Assembly (NCBI GenBank): GCA_030407085.1
Contig: CM059586.1
Location: 17,998,001-18,062,000 of the forward strand
DNA from: Trichopria drosophilae
Taxonomy: Eukaryota > Arthropoda > Insecta > Hymenoptera > Diapriidae
DNA length: 64,000 bases
Direction of reading: 5' to 3'
The notes under the pieces are model-generated. The model saw only the letters and a list, made by a program, of their open reading frames with translations, was not told the origin of the DNA and ran no database searches. The first letter of the stretch is position 1. Every line of letters starts with the position of its first letter. A program made the translations under genes and the position numbers. Of the stretch, positions 1-9,532 are shown in pieces.

Positions 1-1
1 G

Positions 2-163
2 TGTTCTTTTCACCAAATAGTGCAGGCAATGTCGTCCCAAATTGATGATTTGTACAAAAACTTATTTGCTGCATATAAAAAATGCTACCCTGATAAACAA
101 GCAGCATTATCGCAGAAATCGTTGAACTTGATCTGCTCTTGCAATACAAAAGAAATGTGATAT
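2..163 (+). CDS. open frame entering from the left edge, possible exon or TE fragment
   Basis: A frame is open from the window edge to a TGA at 161-163, about 53 codons. An internal Met at 29 starts MSSQIDDLYKNLF. It has the composition of a real soluble protein (charged and aromatic residues mixed, Cys-rich near the end), but I recognise no domain and the upstream part lies outside the window. Nothing around it suggests a gene: the next kilobase is AT-rich and non-coding. It could be the last exon of a host gene or the end of a transposon protein. Confidence 0.25.
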
Positions 164-268
164 AAAACTAATGTGATTTAATCTTAAGAAAAAATTTTAT
201 AAATTAAATATTAGAAAAATTATTATAGCAGTAGTATATTAATATAATGAAATAATAATGGCTGGGAA

Positions 269-329
269 GGGGGGGGGGTGGGGGGGGGTGGAACAGTAGA
301 AGCTGACGTAAGTGCGGGGGGAGGGGGGG
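269..329. repeat. G-rich low-complexity tract
   Basis: Runs of G broken by single T or A at 269-291 and 316-329 on the plus strand. Four or more G-runs lie close together, so a G-quadruplex is possible. Such homopolymers are also prone to assembly error. Confidence 0.7.
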
Positions 330-1737
330 TCAAATTTAATGAAAAATTTGCCGACGTAATACTTGAATGGCCACTTTACAAATGTTATTTATTTTTGCAC
401 TTTTGAAAATAGAAAGTCGCTTACTCTATTTTTTGCGAATTAATGATATTTTTGTTATTGGTAAATATCAAACACTAAAAATTTAAAATTCGAAAAATCC
501 CTGATGGCGCAAAAATAATTGCTATCTAGTTACTGGATTACGGTGTTCAAAACCGTATCTCTCGTTGAACTATCGATTCGAAAATTCTTATTTTTGCAAC
601 GTGAGCGAAAATGTAAACCAGACCAGATTACTTCATTCCGCTTCCTATTTGCATTATTTTTGCTCGCAACGTCCTTGAAATGATTTTTCGTTTCCGTGCT
701 CGTCATCAATCAGCGACTTAATCTATTTTCATAGTTGTAAAGTGTACATTTTACGATGGCTTTCCCTTTTTTTGTCGGTCTTATCAGCTCGACATGATTC
801 AGATAAGAGGAGTTCGCTCGCATCTTGACTTGTTCGGCACACGCGGCACATTTATGACATAATATCCCACGTACCGAGCTTAAACTAATACAATGGCGAG
901 AGTATGACGGCATATTAAATACAAGATATGAAAAAAGGTCGGATCGCATGGATGCTTAATGGTTGTTGCCGATAAGTCTGTTTGATCTGATGTTTCCGTG
1001 CCAAGGTCTTCCTTTAACCTGTTGGTTGCAGGGAAATTTTCTGTACAATTTGACTTCTTATAAAATGCAAAATTTAAATAGAATCACTGGATATCTTAGG
1101 TAGAGTCCCGGACCTGACTCCTGATCGATATAGCGACCAGCCCCGCAGGCAACGTAAGGTGCAGTGCAAAAAATTTATCTCAATTGTCATAAACGTTTAA
1201 GAGATTAATTTTATGTTATTTCACGTACTGAATATGAAAAGAATAGTAACAAAATGTCTGAAACACCCGTGATCTTTCTATTTCATGCTATAATTTCTAT
1301 TTCAAGATCAAATTTCATTTGCAGTATTAGACGAGTTTTGAGAATGTTATTATACGTAGTTTGGTGAGCTGAATACGTAAAAATCAAGGATACCTCTGAT
1401 TTTTTCAATACTTTTTTCGTATTCAGTTTATCAAATTACGCAGGTAAACATTTTTCTACTCGACACGAAATTTGACCCTTAAATACTGATTTTCAAGGTC
1501 AATGAGTCGAGGAATTTCTAAAATATATTTTCCGCGTTCAAAACATCAAATTTTGCCGAAAAATATTAAATATTTTGTGCCTCTTGATCTCAATATACCG
1601 AAATTTATATACGTTATTTCAATTAACGTACGATTCGATAGTCATAAGTTTATAAAAACATAAAATGTCGGCTGTAAATATTATATTATATATGTGTATT
1701 GCAGTACAATTAAAAAATAGAATAAAACTAACAAACA

Positions 1738-2413
1738 AGTAACACTACTCAAACGTGACAAGCCGATTGAACTGGAAGTTCGTATATTTTTAGAACTCTG
1801 AAAAATAATCGATACGTATTTTTTTTATCGGCAAAGAAGATGGTTTAAGAGTTGAAACTGATTCCTGAATTACTCGAAAATCCTTGAAATTTCTAATAAT
1901 ATACACGCAGATATGAAGGAAAACTTATTTCCATAAAAGTTGGTGTCTGAGGATTTTTTGACCGCGAATTTCGAATCTGAGGTAATATTTACAAAACTTA
2001 AAATGGCGGAACCAAAGTGATTGAACCAAATTTTACAAAGGTTTTTCGTTTTTCATAAACAAAATCATTTCTACAAAAATCTCTATATAGTACTTGTTAC
2101 GAAAAAACTTTTATAAAATTTGGCCCGCAATTTTTAATGCTCCATTTTGAATATAGAAAATTTTACTTCAGAATCAAAATCAGCGAACTAACAAAATTCT
2201 CAGACAGCAACTTTTATGGAAACGAGTTTTACATCACATATGCGTGCATGCTATTATACGTTTTAGGGGATTTCGAGCAATTCAGGGATCAGTTTCAACT
2301 CTTAAACCTTTTTCTTTGCCGATATAAAAAAATAGGTATCGATTATTTTTCGGAGTTCTGAAAATATTCCAATTTGTAGACCAATCGGCGTGTCACACTT
2401 GGGTAGTGTTACT
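1738..2413. mobile_element. foldback (long inverted repeat) element, 676 bp
   Basis: The segment starts with AGTAACACTAC and ends with its reverse complement at 2403-2413. The two arms, roughly 1738-2050 and 2095-2413, are imperfect inverted copies over about 300 bp; for example the GTTTAAGAGTTGAAACTGAT region of the left arm recurs inverted on the right. No transposase frame is present; the 74-codon frame at 2137-2361 lies wholly inside the right arm. I see no clear target duplication in the flanks. Best read as a non-autonomous foldback or MITE-like transposon, superfamily unknown. Confidence 0.7.
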
Positions 2414-2551
2414 AATAAGTGTGTAATGATATATAATTATGTAATATTTCTATAAAATTGTAAAAAAATTATATATTATTATAAACAATCTTATATAAGT
2501 GTACTTTAATTTATATATTTTTTTCTGGAATATTGCACGGTGAATTAGAAT
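2414..2551. other. AT-rich flank between foldback element and tRNA
   Basis: Part of it (about 2505-2551) is a diverged version of the left flank found beside the other tRNA-Lys copies (a CTGGAATATTGCACGG-type segment, compared with CAGGAATATTACACGG elsewhere). Nothing else was recognised. Confidence 0.5.
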
Positions 2552-2559
2552 AAAAAAAA
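2552..2559 (-). terminator. Pol III terminator of tRNA-Lys
   Basis: Eight consecutive T on the minus strand, one base after the tRNA 3' end. This is the normal RNA polymerase III stop signal. The disrupted copies keep an equivalent T7 run, for example at 4472-4478. Confidence 0.8.
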
Positions 2560-2560
2560 T

Positions 2561-2633
2561 CGCCCGAACAGGGACTCGAACCCTGGACCCTCAGATTAAA
2601 AGTCTGATGCTCTACCGACTGAGCTATCCGGGC
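2561..2633 (-). tRNA. tRNA-Lys (anticodon TTT), intact
   Basis: A 73-nt cloverleaf with no intron. The acceptor stem GCCCGGA pairs with TTCGGGC with G73 as discriminator, and the T-arm contains GGTTCGAGTCC. The anticodon stem TCAGA/TCTGA frames the loop CTTTTAA, giving anticodon TTT at positions 34-36, so it reads Lys AAA/AAG codons. Box A (tRNA 8-19) is at 2615-2626 and box B (tRNA 52-62) at about 2572-2582. This is the only uninterrupted copy in the window. All other copies carry retrotransposon insertions at or near nucleotides 18/19. Its flanks are diverged relatives of the spacer around the disrupted copies, so it is probably the oldest or outermost unit of the array. Confidence 0.97.
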
Positions 2634-4479
2634 GACGGTTTTCATTCATTTTTATCTACTATTTCCTAAAAATCACTTGTGGACAGTTCGTCACACCATA
2701 GAAGTAGCATCAAATGAATGTCTTCAACTTTAATGTTTTGTATCGAAAATAGGAGTTTCTTAATTGTAATATTTTTTCATAGATATAAGTATTGTCAATC
2801 TATATATTTGTTATTATTTTTCAACAATAATGAACTTGTTACTCTAATGTATATTTCCAGTAAAAAAACATTGTATAATATTTACAAGTAAAAAACTTGT
2901 TTAAAATACTCAAAAGATATTAAAAAAATTGTTATAAAAATCCTGTTTTCAGTTGTCTTGGATTGTTGATCACTGACCATTTCTGTTTCAAATGATGCAG
3001 AGAAAATAAGAAATCCGAATATTATTTTTTAATATCAAAAAATTCGAATTAGTAATTCTTTATTGTTCAACGAAAATATAGATGACTATTTATCATCAAT
3101 AAGTTAATATATCTTGTTTAGTGCTCATAACTTGCAAAACAAGCAAATTCATATTCTACTTCAGGGATGGCACGATAAAAAATGTGTAAAAACAATTTTG
3201 AATTTCACATTTATTTCCGTTGCATGATTCGAAGTCGAAATTGTCTGAAATGAAATCAGATTATGGACTCGCGTTCAGAAAAGTCCTGAAAATACAGAGA
3301 TCTAGCTTTTAATAAAGTAATTGGTCCATACTTAACAAAAGACCGTTTCGGGAGAGGATCAAGAATTCAATTTTTTTTAATGTTATTCAAACTTTGCATG
3401 TTGTCTTTAAGTATGCTCTCTAAATTCCATTCAACGGAAATCCACTCGTTTAAAGTGAAAATCGAACTCGTCGAGAGAAATCCACTCTTCCCGTTGTTCC
3501 TATAATAGAATAGCATTTCACTCTATGGGGTGGATTGCGCGAATCGTTCCGTGTTCACTTTAGGAAATTTAGAATCTCCGCATCTTTTTCTCTAAATTCC
3601 TTTCATGGATTTGCGGAGTAAATCGGTTAGAATTGATACATTTAAATAAGAAGTATTCCCAAATGACTAATGAAATGAAAACATAGAACAGAAAACAATC
3701 TTTTGCAGGAATGATTCGTTCCTCAAGTCGAAAATATTTATAGAAGTAAATCGAAAGTACTTGAAATCTATATATTTAACTCGATTATCAGCATATCGAA
3801 AACTTTGATAACGCTTCAATTGCCAGGCCCATAACTTTAAAAAAGTACAATTAGCTGTTATTAGATTTGTTAGGTGATTTTCAAGGAAGAACAAGTTAAG
3901 AATTTTGAGCTATTACTTTTTCATTCTTATTATCTAACGTAATTAGATATGACTAATGCAGCAACTGGAATCTGATTGGGTCGTTCAAGGCCAGTTTTGA
4001 GGTTATCGCCGGCCTTACTCGTGATCTTGATGCTTGAAAAGTTACCACAGCCGGAATTATATAATTATGACATTATTCCTTATACATTATTACTTATCAA
4101 ATTGCAGAACAGGAACTGCGATATTCCACTCCCTGCTTTTCAGTATGTTTTCTTCGTCATATATCTTTAGCAAAATATTATTTATTTATTTAATTTGTTT
4201 AATGTTTATGCTTATTGTTTAAAAACCTTTATGGCAGCTAAAAGGCGAATATCATATTTATGTTTCTTTTTCGGTAATATTTCGATTGACCTACCTACAA
4301 TATGGCGGATCTCGATGGTATAATGAAAGTAACATATCAATTTTTATATTTCCGAAAAGGAACAGGAAGAACAATTGAATCCACCATTTTTAAAGTGGGA
4401 ACTCTGACAAAATTCGCAATCATCGTGTGTTATATTTATACTTCCAGGAATATTACACGGAAAATGAGAATAAAAAAAT
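2634..4479. repeat. diverged tRNA-array spacer, unit 1
   Basis: The first part, about 2634-3100, is alignable by eye with the spacers at 9533-10333 and 15803-16528. Shared landmarks are GACGGTTTT directly after the tRNA, TATCTACTATTTC, AAAATCACTT, and the TTTCTGTTTCAAAT...GCAG segment. The last ~120 bp before 4479 (CCACCATTTTTAAAGTGGGA to the T7 terminator) match the left flank of the other loci. The middle, about 3100-4300, is longer than in the other spacers, and I recognise no gene in it. Confidence 0.65.
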
Positions 4480-4534
4480 CGCCCGAACAGGGACTCGAAC
4501 CCTGGACCCTCAGATTAAAAGTCTGATGCTCTAC
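4480..4534 (-). pseudogene. tRNA-Lys 3' part (nt 19-73), locus 2
   Basis: Identical to nucleotides 19-73 of the intact tRNA: target copy GTAGAGCATCAGACT, anticodon loop, T-arm with box B, 3' acceptor strand. It stops exactly where the poly(T) of element E1 begins (4535). The matching 5' part is at 9500-9532; the 15 nt at 4520-4534 and 9500-9514 are the target duplication. Confidence 0.95.
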
Positions 4535-4882
4535 TTTTTTTTTTTTGTAATGTTTATTTATTGGATTTGATCAGTCATTTGGTCAGGTTACATAAACATT
4601 TAAAAATTCTCCTTGCTTTTACATTTTATATTTCATAGACATATATAGGCCTCGCAGGCATCTCGTATGTTGTCGTGGTAGTTGGTGTGATTGTGTGACG
4701 GGTGTATTCCGCGCGGGGAAAATGAGCGCTAGCTTTGGTTATCAGTAAGGGAAAAACAGTTCAGAAAAAAAAACCCTTGGTATTTCGCGTTTTGTTTATA
4801 GGTGTTATATTTACAGATATTTACAGGTTGCTAGGGCATAGCATTCCGATGAATGTCATTGGATAGAGTGCAGTGGTAGCGA

Positions 4883-7507
4883 TTAGAGCAAGTCAGTGGT
4901 TATAATTTGTTCGGTCGTTCGTTTTCGTTTGGCGCGTTTGCGAAGGTCTTCCATATATTTGTCATCTGTGGTTAACCACCATAGATTTTTGTTGTTAGCA
5001 CGACTAGTGTTTGTATAGTCTCGTTGTGGGATCTGGGTCGAATATTTCAGGTAATTATCTAGATTTTCGGTAGAGATTAATTCAACGTATTTTAATTTTT
5101 TGTTTGCCTGGTGTCTTGGCCAGTGGTAGATTATCGGGATGTTATTTTGGTTTTGTATGAGTCCAAATTTGTCCAGAGCGGGGAAGTGATGAGGACTAAT
5201 GTCGCCATTAATGCAGTCTTTTTTTGTTTTCTGGTATGATTTAGTTAGGTTTTTGGCGATTTTATAAGTTTCTTCGTTTTGGGGTAGCGATGAGTATTGG
5301 TTTCTATTGATATTTATTAAGAAGTTATCTATTCTAGGTATGTTAGCTTTATCGTAGATTGTTTTGTTGCTAGGTCTTTTGAGGTAGTTAGATTCAGGTG
5401 TTCTCTGTAGTCGAAGACATGTGCGGAGGCAGGCTCTTTCGAATGTGCGAATTTTTTCCATTTGTGAAGCACTGATATTGAACCAGGATGGGCAGGCGTA
5501 CGAGATTATTGGTCGGATGAGTGCTGTATAACAAATAATTTTTGTTCGGCTGGTGAGGTGTTTAGAGTGAAAAATTTTGGAGTTAGCGTGGAATGCTGCT
5601 TTGGCTTTTTTGATCTGGGTCGTAATATGTTGATTTAGTCGGAGTAGTTTGTCTAGGTGAACTCCGAGATATTTTACATTTTTTTTGTGCGGAATTGGTA
5701 TGCTCGTATTGTCAACTGGGTTGTGGATTTGGATTTGGAAAGAGTTCCAGTTAATTCTTTTCTTGCGAGATAGATTGTCGAGGGGAGTGCGGAATGCGAT
5801 CGTTTCAGATTTCGTTGGGTTGATTTGGAGATTCCAAGTTAGATAGTATTTGTTTATTTTGTTGACAATATCTTCGAGTTTGTTTTGGATTTCAACGGCT
5901 TCGGTTCCTGAGACTGTTATAATTAGATCATCCGCGAATGCTATCGATTTGGTGTTGTTTGTATTGAGTCCGAAAAGGTTTAGTAAGGCTGCATTGTAAA
6001 TATTAAAGTAAAGTGGTGATGTCACTGCTCCTTGTTGTAGTCCTTCTTCTATGTAGAAGGTTAGGGATGATTTTACCGAATTTAGAGACGTATGGAATTT
6101 CCGGTCTTTTAATTGATTCTCGATTATGTATAATAAGTGAAGGGGGATGTTGTATTTCTGGAGTTTGTATAATAGTCCGTCGATCCAGACTGTGTCGAAG
6201 GCTTTTTGCAGATCTATTAGGCATGCTCCGGTCAATATTCTCTTAGATAGATTGGAAATTATGTTGTACAATAGTGTGTTTATAGCTAGCGTAGTGGATT
6301 TATTGCGTCGGAATCCATACTGGTTTTCCGGGATTATATGGAGATCGTCACAGAATTTTGTCATTTGTGTGGTGATTAAAATTTCCAGAATTTTTCCCAA
6401 GCATGGGAGAAGACTAATTGGTCGGTAACTAGATGGGTTATTTGGGTTTTTGTCCTTTTTAAGTATCGCTATTATTTTTGCAGTTTTCCAAATCGTGGGG
6501 AAATAACTGTTGTTTATTGCGTTGTTGTATACGGTCGTCAGTGCTTTTAAGATGTTTGGTGGAAGGTGTTTTAGAATGATTGGAGGGATTTCGTCTGGTC
6601 CCGAAGAAAGTTTGTTTGGGAGCTTTTTCAGTATTATTTGTAGATTTGTAGTGGTGGTGAACGGTGCGTATTTTATGTGGGGTGTTTGGGGATGCAGTGC
6701 TGGATTATCGTCTGTAAATGATGTGATGGTGGTGTTGTTCGCTTTGTGTCGATTAATCTCTTCTCTTATTTTTTGAGTCGCATTTATGATGATAGGTCGG
6801 AGTCTGTTGCCGGGAAGGAGCGTGGTTTTCTTGTTGATACCTTCAAAGTGAAGTCCCATTATGTTGAGAATTGCATCTGGGTTTGTGATAACAAAATTGT
6901 CGTTTATGATTTGGATGTTTTCAGTGTTGATGTTTAGGTTTTCTAGAATTTGTTGGTCATGGGTTGGAATATGAAGTTTTCCGATGTCTGGTGGTTCTTT
7001 TGGGCGAAAAATATTGTTAATTTTGGGGAAAAAATCGCTATTTTTGTGTGATATTTTCTTAGCTTGGTTGGCCCAGTAGCTGTTTACACTGATAGAGAAT
7101 TCTTTTCTGATATTATAATTTATTTGGTTGAGAAGATCTTTTGTTTGGGCGAGGAGATTTGTGTTGTGATTGGGGTTTGCGTATAAACTATTGAGTATTG
7201 ATCGGAGGGATGATTTTATTTTTTTGAATTTGTTTATTTTGGGGTTGACATATTTTTGCGAACTATTATTTGGGATGTATTTTGGTACTGTATGCTGAAT
7301 TGCTTGTAATATGTTTTCGTTAAGGTTTGTGATATATTGATCTATTTCGTCGTTTGATAGGTTACGATTGGTGGGTATTTCTATACTAGAGTTTGTTGTC
7401 AGGTAGTCAGAAAAAATTTTCCAGTTCGTATTCTTGTATGTGTAGGAGTGTTTGGGGTTGGGTGGGGGGATTGTGATAGAAATATTTGTTTGTAGATTAA
7501 GGTCCAT
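4883..7507 (-). CDS. E1 ORF2: reverse transcriptase with endonuclease remnant (family A)
   Basis: 874 codons in this frame. The first residues still show the end of the APE-type endonuclease domain; its SDH motif, YDSDHNAI, starts just upstream of the first Met. RT landmarks follow in order: SSYRPISLLPCLGKILEILI (about 365), GFRRNKST, motif A LIDLQKAFDTVW, motif B GLQQGAVTSPLYFNIY, motif C FADDLI, motif D NPTKSETIAF, motif E VKYLGVHLDKLLRLN. A conserved C-terminal region with WWLTTDD and a basic KRAKRKR tail ends the protein. The RT carries out target-primed reverse transcription of the element RNA on the nicked tRNA gene. No RNase H domain is seen. The frame is uninterrupted through RT, but the protein lacks most of its endonuclease, so E1 could move only with help from an intact relative. 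Confidence 0.92.
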   Translation of the reverse strand: MDLNLQTNISITIPPPNPKHSYTYKNTNWKIFSDYLTTNSSIEIPTNRNLSNDEIDQYITNLNENILQAIQHTVPKYIPNNSSQKYVNPKINKFKKIKSSLRSILNSLYANPNHNTNLLAQTKDLLNQINYNIRKEFSISVNSYWANQAKKISHKNSDFFPKINNIFRPKEPPDIGKLHIPTHDQQILENLNINTENIQIINDNFVITNPDAILNIMGLHFEGINKKTTLLPGNRLRPIIINATQKIREEINRHKANNTTITSFTDDNPALHPQTPHIKYAPFTTTTNLQIILKKLPNKLSSGPDEIPPIILKHLPPNILKALTTVYNNAINNSYFPTIWKTAKIIAILKKDKNPNNPSSYRPISLLPCLGKILEILITTQMTKFCDDLHIIPENQYGFRRNKSTTLAINTLLYNIISNLSKRILTGACLIDLQKAFDTVWIDGLLYKLQKYNIPLHLLYIIENQLKDRKFHTSLNSVKSSLTFYIEEGLQQGAVTSPLYFNIYNAALLNLFGLNTNNTKSIAFADDLIITVSGTEAVEIQNKLEDIVNKINKYYLTWNLQINPTKSETIAFRTPLDNLSRKKRINWNSFQIQIHNPVDNTSIPIPHKKNVKYLGVHLDKLLRLNQHITTQIKKAKAAFHANSKIFHSKHLTSRTKIICYTALIRPIISYACPSWFNISASQMEKIRTFERACLRTCLRLQRTPESNYLKRPSNKTIYDKANIPRIDNFLININRNQYSSLPQNEETYKIAKNLTKSYQKTKKDCINGDISPHHFPALDKFGLIQNQNNIPIIYHWPRHQANKKLKYVELISTENLDNYLKYSTQIPQRDYTNTSRANNKNLWWLTTDDKYMEDLRKRAKRKRTTEQIITTDLL

Positions 7508-7763
7508 AATTATTGCGTTGTGATCACTGTCATAGGTATGTATTGGGATTTTGTTATTGACGAGGTTGTTAAGTTGAAGACGGGTGTCTATGAGACATAG
7601 ATTTTGATAAATAGGTTTCGATAAATTCGGTTAGGTCTTGTCGTCGGTTGTGGGTTATTATAGAGTTTACGTTGATTGCGGCTATTTTTAGCTTACTTGC
7701 TGTGAAATTATGAGGATATTCGGATCTATTTGATCTTCGATGGGTGTTGTGGTTTATGGCCAT
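7508..7763 (-). pseudogene. E1 ORF2 start: N-terminal endonuclease fragment with internal deletion
   Basis: ORF2 begins at 7763 and overlaps the ORF1 stop by 10 nt (ATGGCCATAA). It reads KIAAINVNSIITHNRRQDL, the beta-strand that opens APE-like endonucleases. At about 7608 it jumps straight to the region before the final SDH motif, in another frame, and stops after 64 codons. By comparison with family B (14033-12225) roughly 150-170 residues are missing, including the Glu and Asp-Asn catalytic motifs. This is a deletion rather than a point mutation, because the sequence on both sides stays well conserved. Confidence 0.85.
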
Positions 7764-9184
7764 GATAGGTTCAGGTGATTGTACAATTTATTGATTTTGG
7801 CAGTGTTGAATTGGACCGTTTCATGAATAGCGGTTAGTTGGGGTACTATATTTTGTAAAATGTCAGCTTTGAATTTGGTAAAAAGGTCAGTTAGATTTTG
7901 CATGATAATAGGTTCTGTGCTATGGGATTGATGTTGGTAAGTTGGCGTGTTGTTCTGTGAGGTGGGGTTAGGAATATTTGCCTTGGCTGTTTGTGCATAG
8001 GAGATACCGGGCGTGACTCGTTTTTGAATGGATGCAATTTTGTTGGTGGCATTTCTCTCTTTAGTTTGCGTTATTATGTCATTTGCAAATTTATAAAAGG
8101 GACAGCCTCTGTATGAGGCTGGATGGCCTTCGCTTTCACAGTTAACGCAGTATGGAGCGGAATCGTCTGACTTACTCTTTTCGCATTCGCCTGGGTTGTG
8201 TGTTAATTTGCATTTCACACACCTAAACTTCATATTGCAGTTAGAACTGCTATGCCCTAGTCTTTGGCAGCGATGGCATTGGAAAATACCGCGTTTTCTG
8301 AACTGCTCCCACCTTACTGATTGGCAAGCTATTTTATTTATTTTTAGTAGTTCCTGTATGTCGCTTTCAGGGGATAGTTGTACTAGGAAGCAATCGGGTC
8401 TTGATGCCGATGATATCTTGTTCAGTTTAGTGATTTTTATAATATTTATATTTAATCTATTTATGTCATTAATTTCGTTCTTTATTTCGTTCTCGATTTC
8501 TTCTGCTGAGAATTGGCCATATATGCCTTTGAGAACAGTATTCTTGTTTTTTAAGTGGTTGGGTGTGAAAGAAAAATATTGAATTTGGTTCTTGGTTAGG
8601 ATATCATTTACCGATTGCTTGCTAGCTTCACTATTTACATAAATAATGTGGTTTTTGCTGTCATTATTGTTGGAGGTGTTTTTTATTCTGAATTGACTCG
8701 AATTTAATTTTGCAGAACTAAGGAGAGCTATTAGATCTTTTGTAGAAATATCGTAAGTATGAATAGGAGGGGGTTTGCGGTCGCGTACATTTGTAGTTGT
8801 GTTGGTTACCGGGTTTACGGAAGCTGTAGAAGTTCTTGAAGGTCCTGGTGTTGGTTTCGTTTCGTCGTCGTTGGTAGTAAGTTGCGATAGCGGGTCGAAC
8901 TTGTTTTTGGTTGGGATTGTGGCCTGTGATTCCATCGTGTTGTTTGTGACGTCAGTGGTATCGTCATCGGTAGTTTCCATCTCTATTATTTCGTTTTGTT
9001 TGATTTTTCTGGCAGTGTTTAGGTTGGGTACAACGCTGCTTTTTAATTTGCCCATTTCTTTTAGCGCCGCTTTATATTGGGCCTCGATTGATGTCGTAGC
9101 TGGCATTTTGGCTTGCTTTTTGCTTTGTGTTGTCGCTGTCAATGTTTTACCGGTCTCGGCTTTTCGTTTGGCGAGAGGCGCCAT
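7754..9184 (-). CDS. E1 ORF1: gag-like nucleic-acid-binding protein (family A), intact
   Basis: 476 codons beginning MAPLAKRK; the MAP/MVP start recurs in the other copies, which supports this Met. Layout: basic, Ser/Thr-rich N-terminus; a conserved AQYKAALKEMGKL segment near 35; a folded region at about 140-290 resembling the PRE_C2HC domain of Jockey-type ORF1s; then three zinc knuckles. The knuckles are CX2CX4HX4C (CHRCQRLGHSSSNC), CX2CX3HX4C (CVKCKLTHNPGEC) and CX2CX4HX6C (CVNCESEGHPASYRGC). The tail is a Gln/Asn-rich linker and a short amphipathic end. Such proteins bind element RNA and form the RNP. This is the only apparently undamaged ORF1 in the window. Confidence 0.93.
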   Translation of the reverse strand: MAPLAKRKAETGKTLTATTQSKKQAKMPATTSIEAQYKAALKEMGKLKSSVVPNLNTARKIKQNEIIEMETTDDDTTDVTNNTMESQATIPTKNKFDPLSQLTTNDDETKPTPGPSRTSTASVNPVTNTTTNVRDRKPPPIHTYDISTKDLIALLSSAKLNSSQFRIKNTSNNNDSKNHIIYVNSEASKQSVNDILTKNQIQYFSFTPNHLKNKNTVLKGIYGQFSAEEIENEIKNEINDINRLNINIIKITKLNKISSASRPDCFLVQLSPESDIQELLKINKIACQSVRWEQFRKRGIFQCHRCQRLGHSSSNCNMKFRCVKCKLTHNPGECEKSKSDDSAPYCVNCESEGHPASYRGCPFYKFANDIITQTKERNATNKIASIQKRVTPGISYAQTAKANIPNPTSQNNTPTYQHQSHSTEPIIMQNLTDLFTKFKADILQNIVPQLTAIHETVQFNTAKINKLYNHLNLSWP

Positions 9185-9499
9185 CTTACGGGCTAGCGAG
9201 GGATTTCGTCAAAACCGCGAGGGTATTGACGATCGCTTTCCCGCGCGCCTGCGCGGGGCTCGTTCGTGACTTTTTAGGTTGGTTATTTTTTTAATGTATG
9301 ATTGTTCAATAATTAAAGGTTGATGATCTTTAGCACTGTTCACACTTATTGTCGCTTTAATCGCTCGTCTGGCCGACTAATGTTTTCGCGTTTTTCGTGT
9401 CGTTTTGGCAGAAAGACGGTTTTATGTTGGTGCGGAAGGCGATCGACCGTTTCGCTTGTTGTCTGCTGTCAGACTCCCAGTCTCATGCTCTACCGACTC
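9185..9499 (-). promoter_or_regulatory. E1 5' UTR / presumed internal promoter
   Basis: GC-richer than the rest of the element and closely matched by the 5' UTR of the family A copy at 51236-51404. LINE 5' UTRs normally carry the internal promoter; that role is inferred, and no promoter motif is certain. The last 21 nt (9479-9499) are an extra near-copy of the tRNA target, AGTCTCATGCTCTACC plus five bases. Confidence 0.55.
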
Positions 9500-9532
9500 A
9501 GTCTGATGCTCTACCGACTGAGTTATCCGGGC
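9500..9532 (-). pseudogene. tRNA-Lys 5' part (nt 1-33), locus 2
   Basis: Nucleotides 1-33 of tRNA-Lys: acceptor 5' strand, D-arm with box A, first half of the anticodon stem. There is one substitution relative to the intact gene (GAGTTATCC on the plus strand in place of GAGCTATCC). It ends just before the anticodon, where element E1 starts. Confidence 0.93.

Larger units (their letters stand above)
4535..9499 (-). mobile_element. E1: tRNA-Lys-specific non-LTR retrotransposon, family A (4965 bp)
   Basis: Full-length-looking family A element in the same orientation as the tRNA. From its 5' end: a ~315-bp GC-richer 5' UTR, ORF1 (9184-7754), ORF2 (7763-4883, with an endonuclease deletion), a ~348-bp 3' UTR, and poly(A) starting right at the target. 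No LTRs, a poly(A) tail, a 15-bp duplication, a CCHC ORF1 and an EN-RT ORF2 define it as a LINE, most like the Jockey group by its ORF1 knuckle pattern. The 5' end carries an extra 21-nt near-copy of the target (9479-9499) before the true duplication at 9500. A sibling copy of the same family (47423-51404) still has the endonuclease region that E1 has lost. Confidence 0.93.

Noticed and set aside
710..949. 79-codon minus-strand frame with several Cys
   Set aside because: CHKCAACAEQ looks finger-like, but spacing fits no family I can name. Not supported by splice sites or neighbours.
6003..6937. Plus-strand open frames inside ORF2 of E1 (6013-6246, 6147-6428, 6510-6776, 6746-6937)
   Set aside because: Antisense shadows of the conserved RT frame, with no domain of their own. 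The same holds for plus-strand frames in ORF1 and in E2 and E3.
4535..9499. Element E1 as an LTR retrotransposon primed by tRNA-Lys
   Set aside because: The tRNA sequence is the insertion target and is genomic on both sides. There are no LTRs, protease or integrase; the poly(A) tail and EN-RT ORF2 define a LINE.
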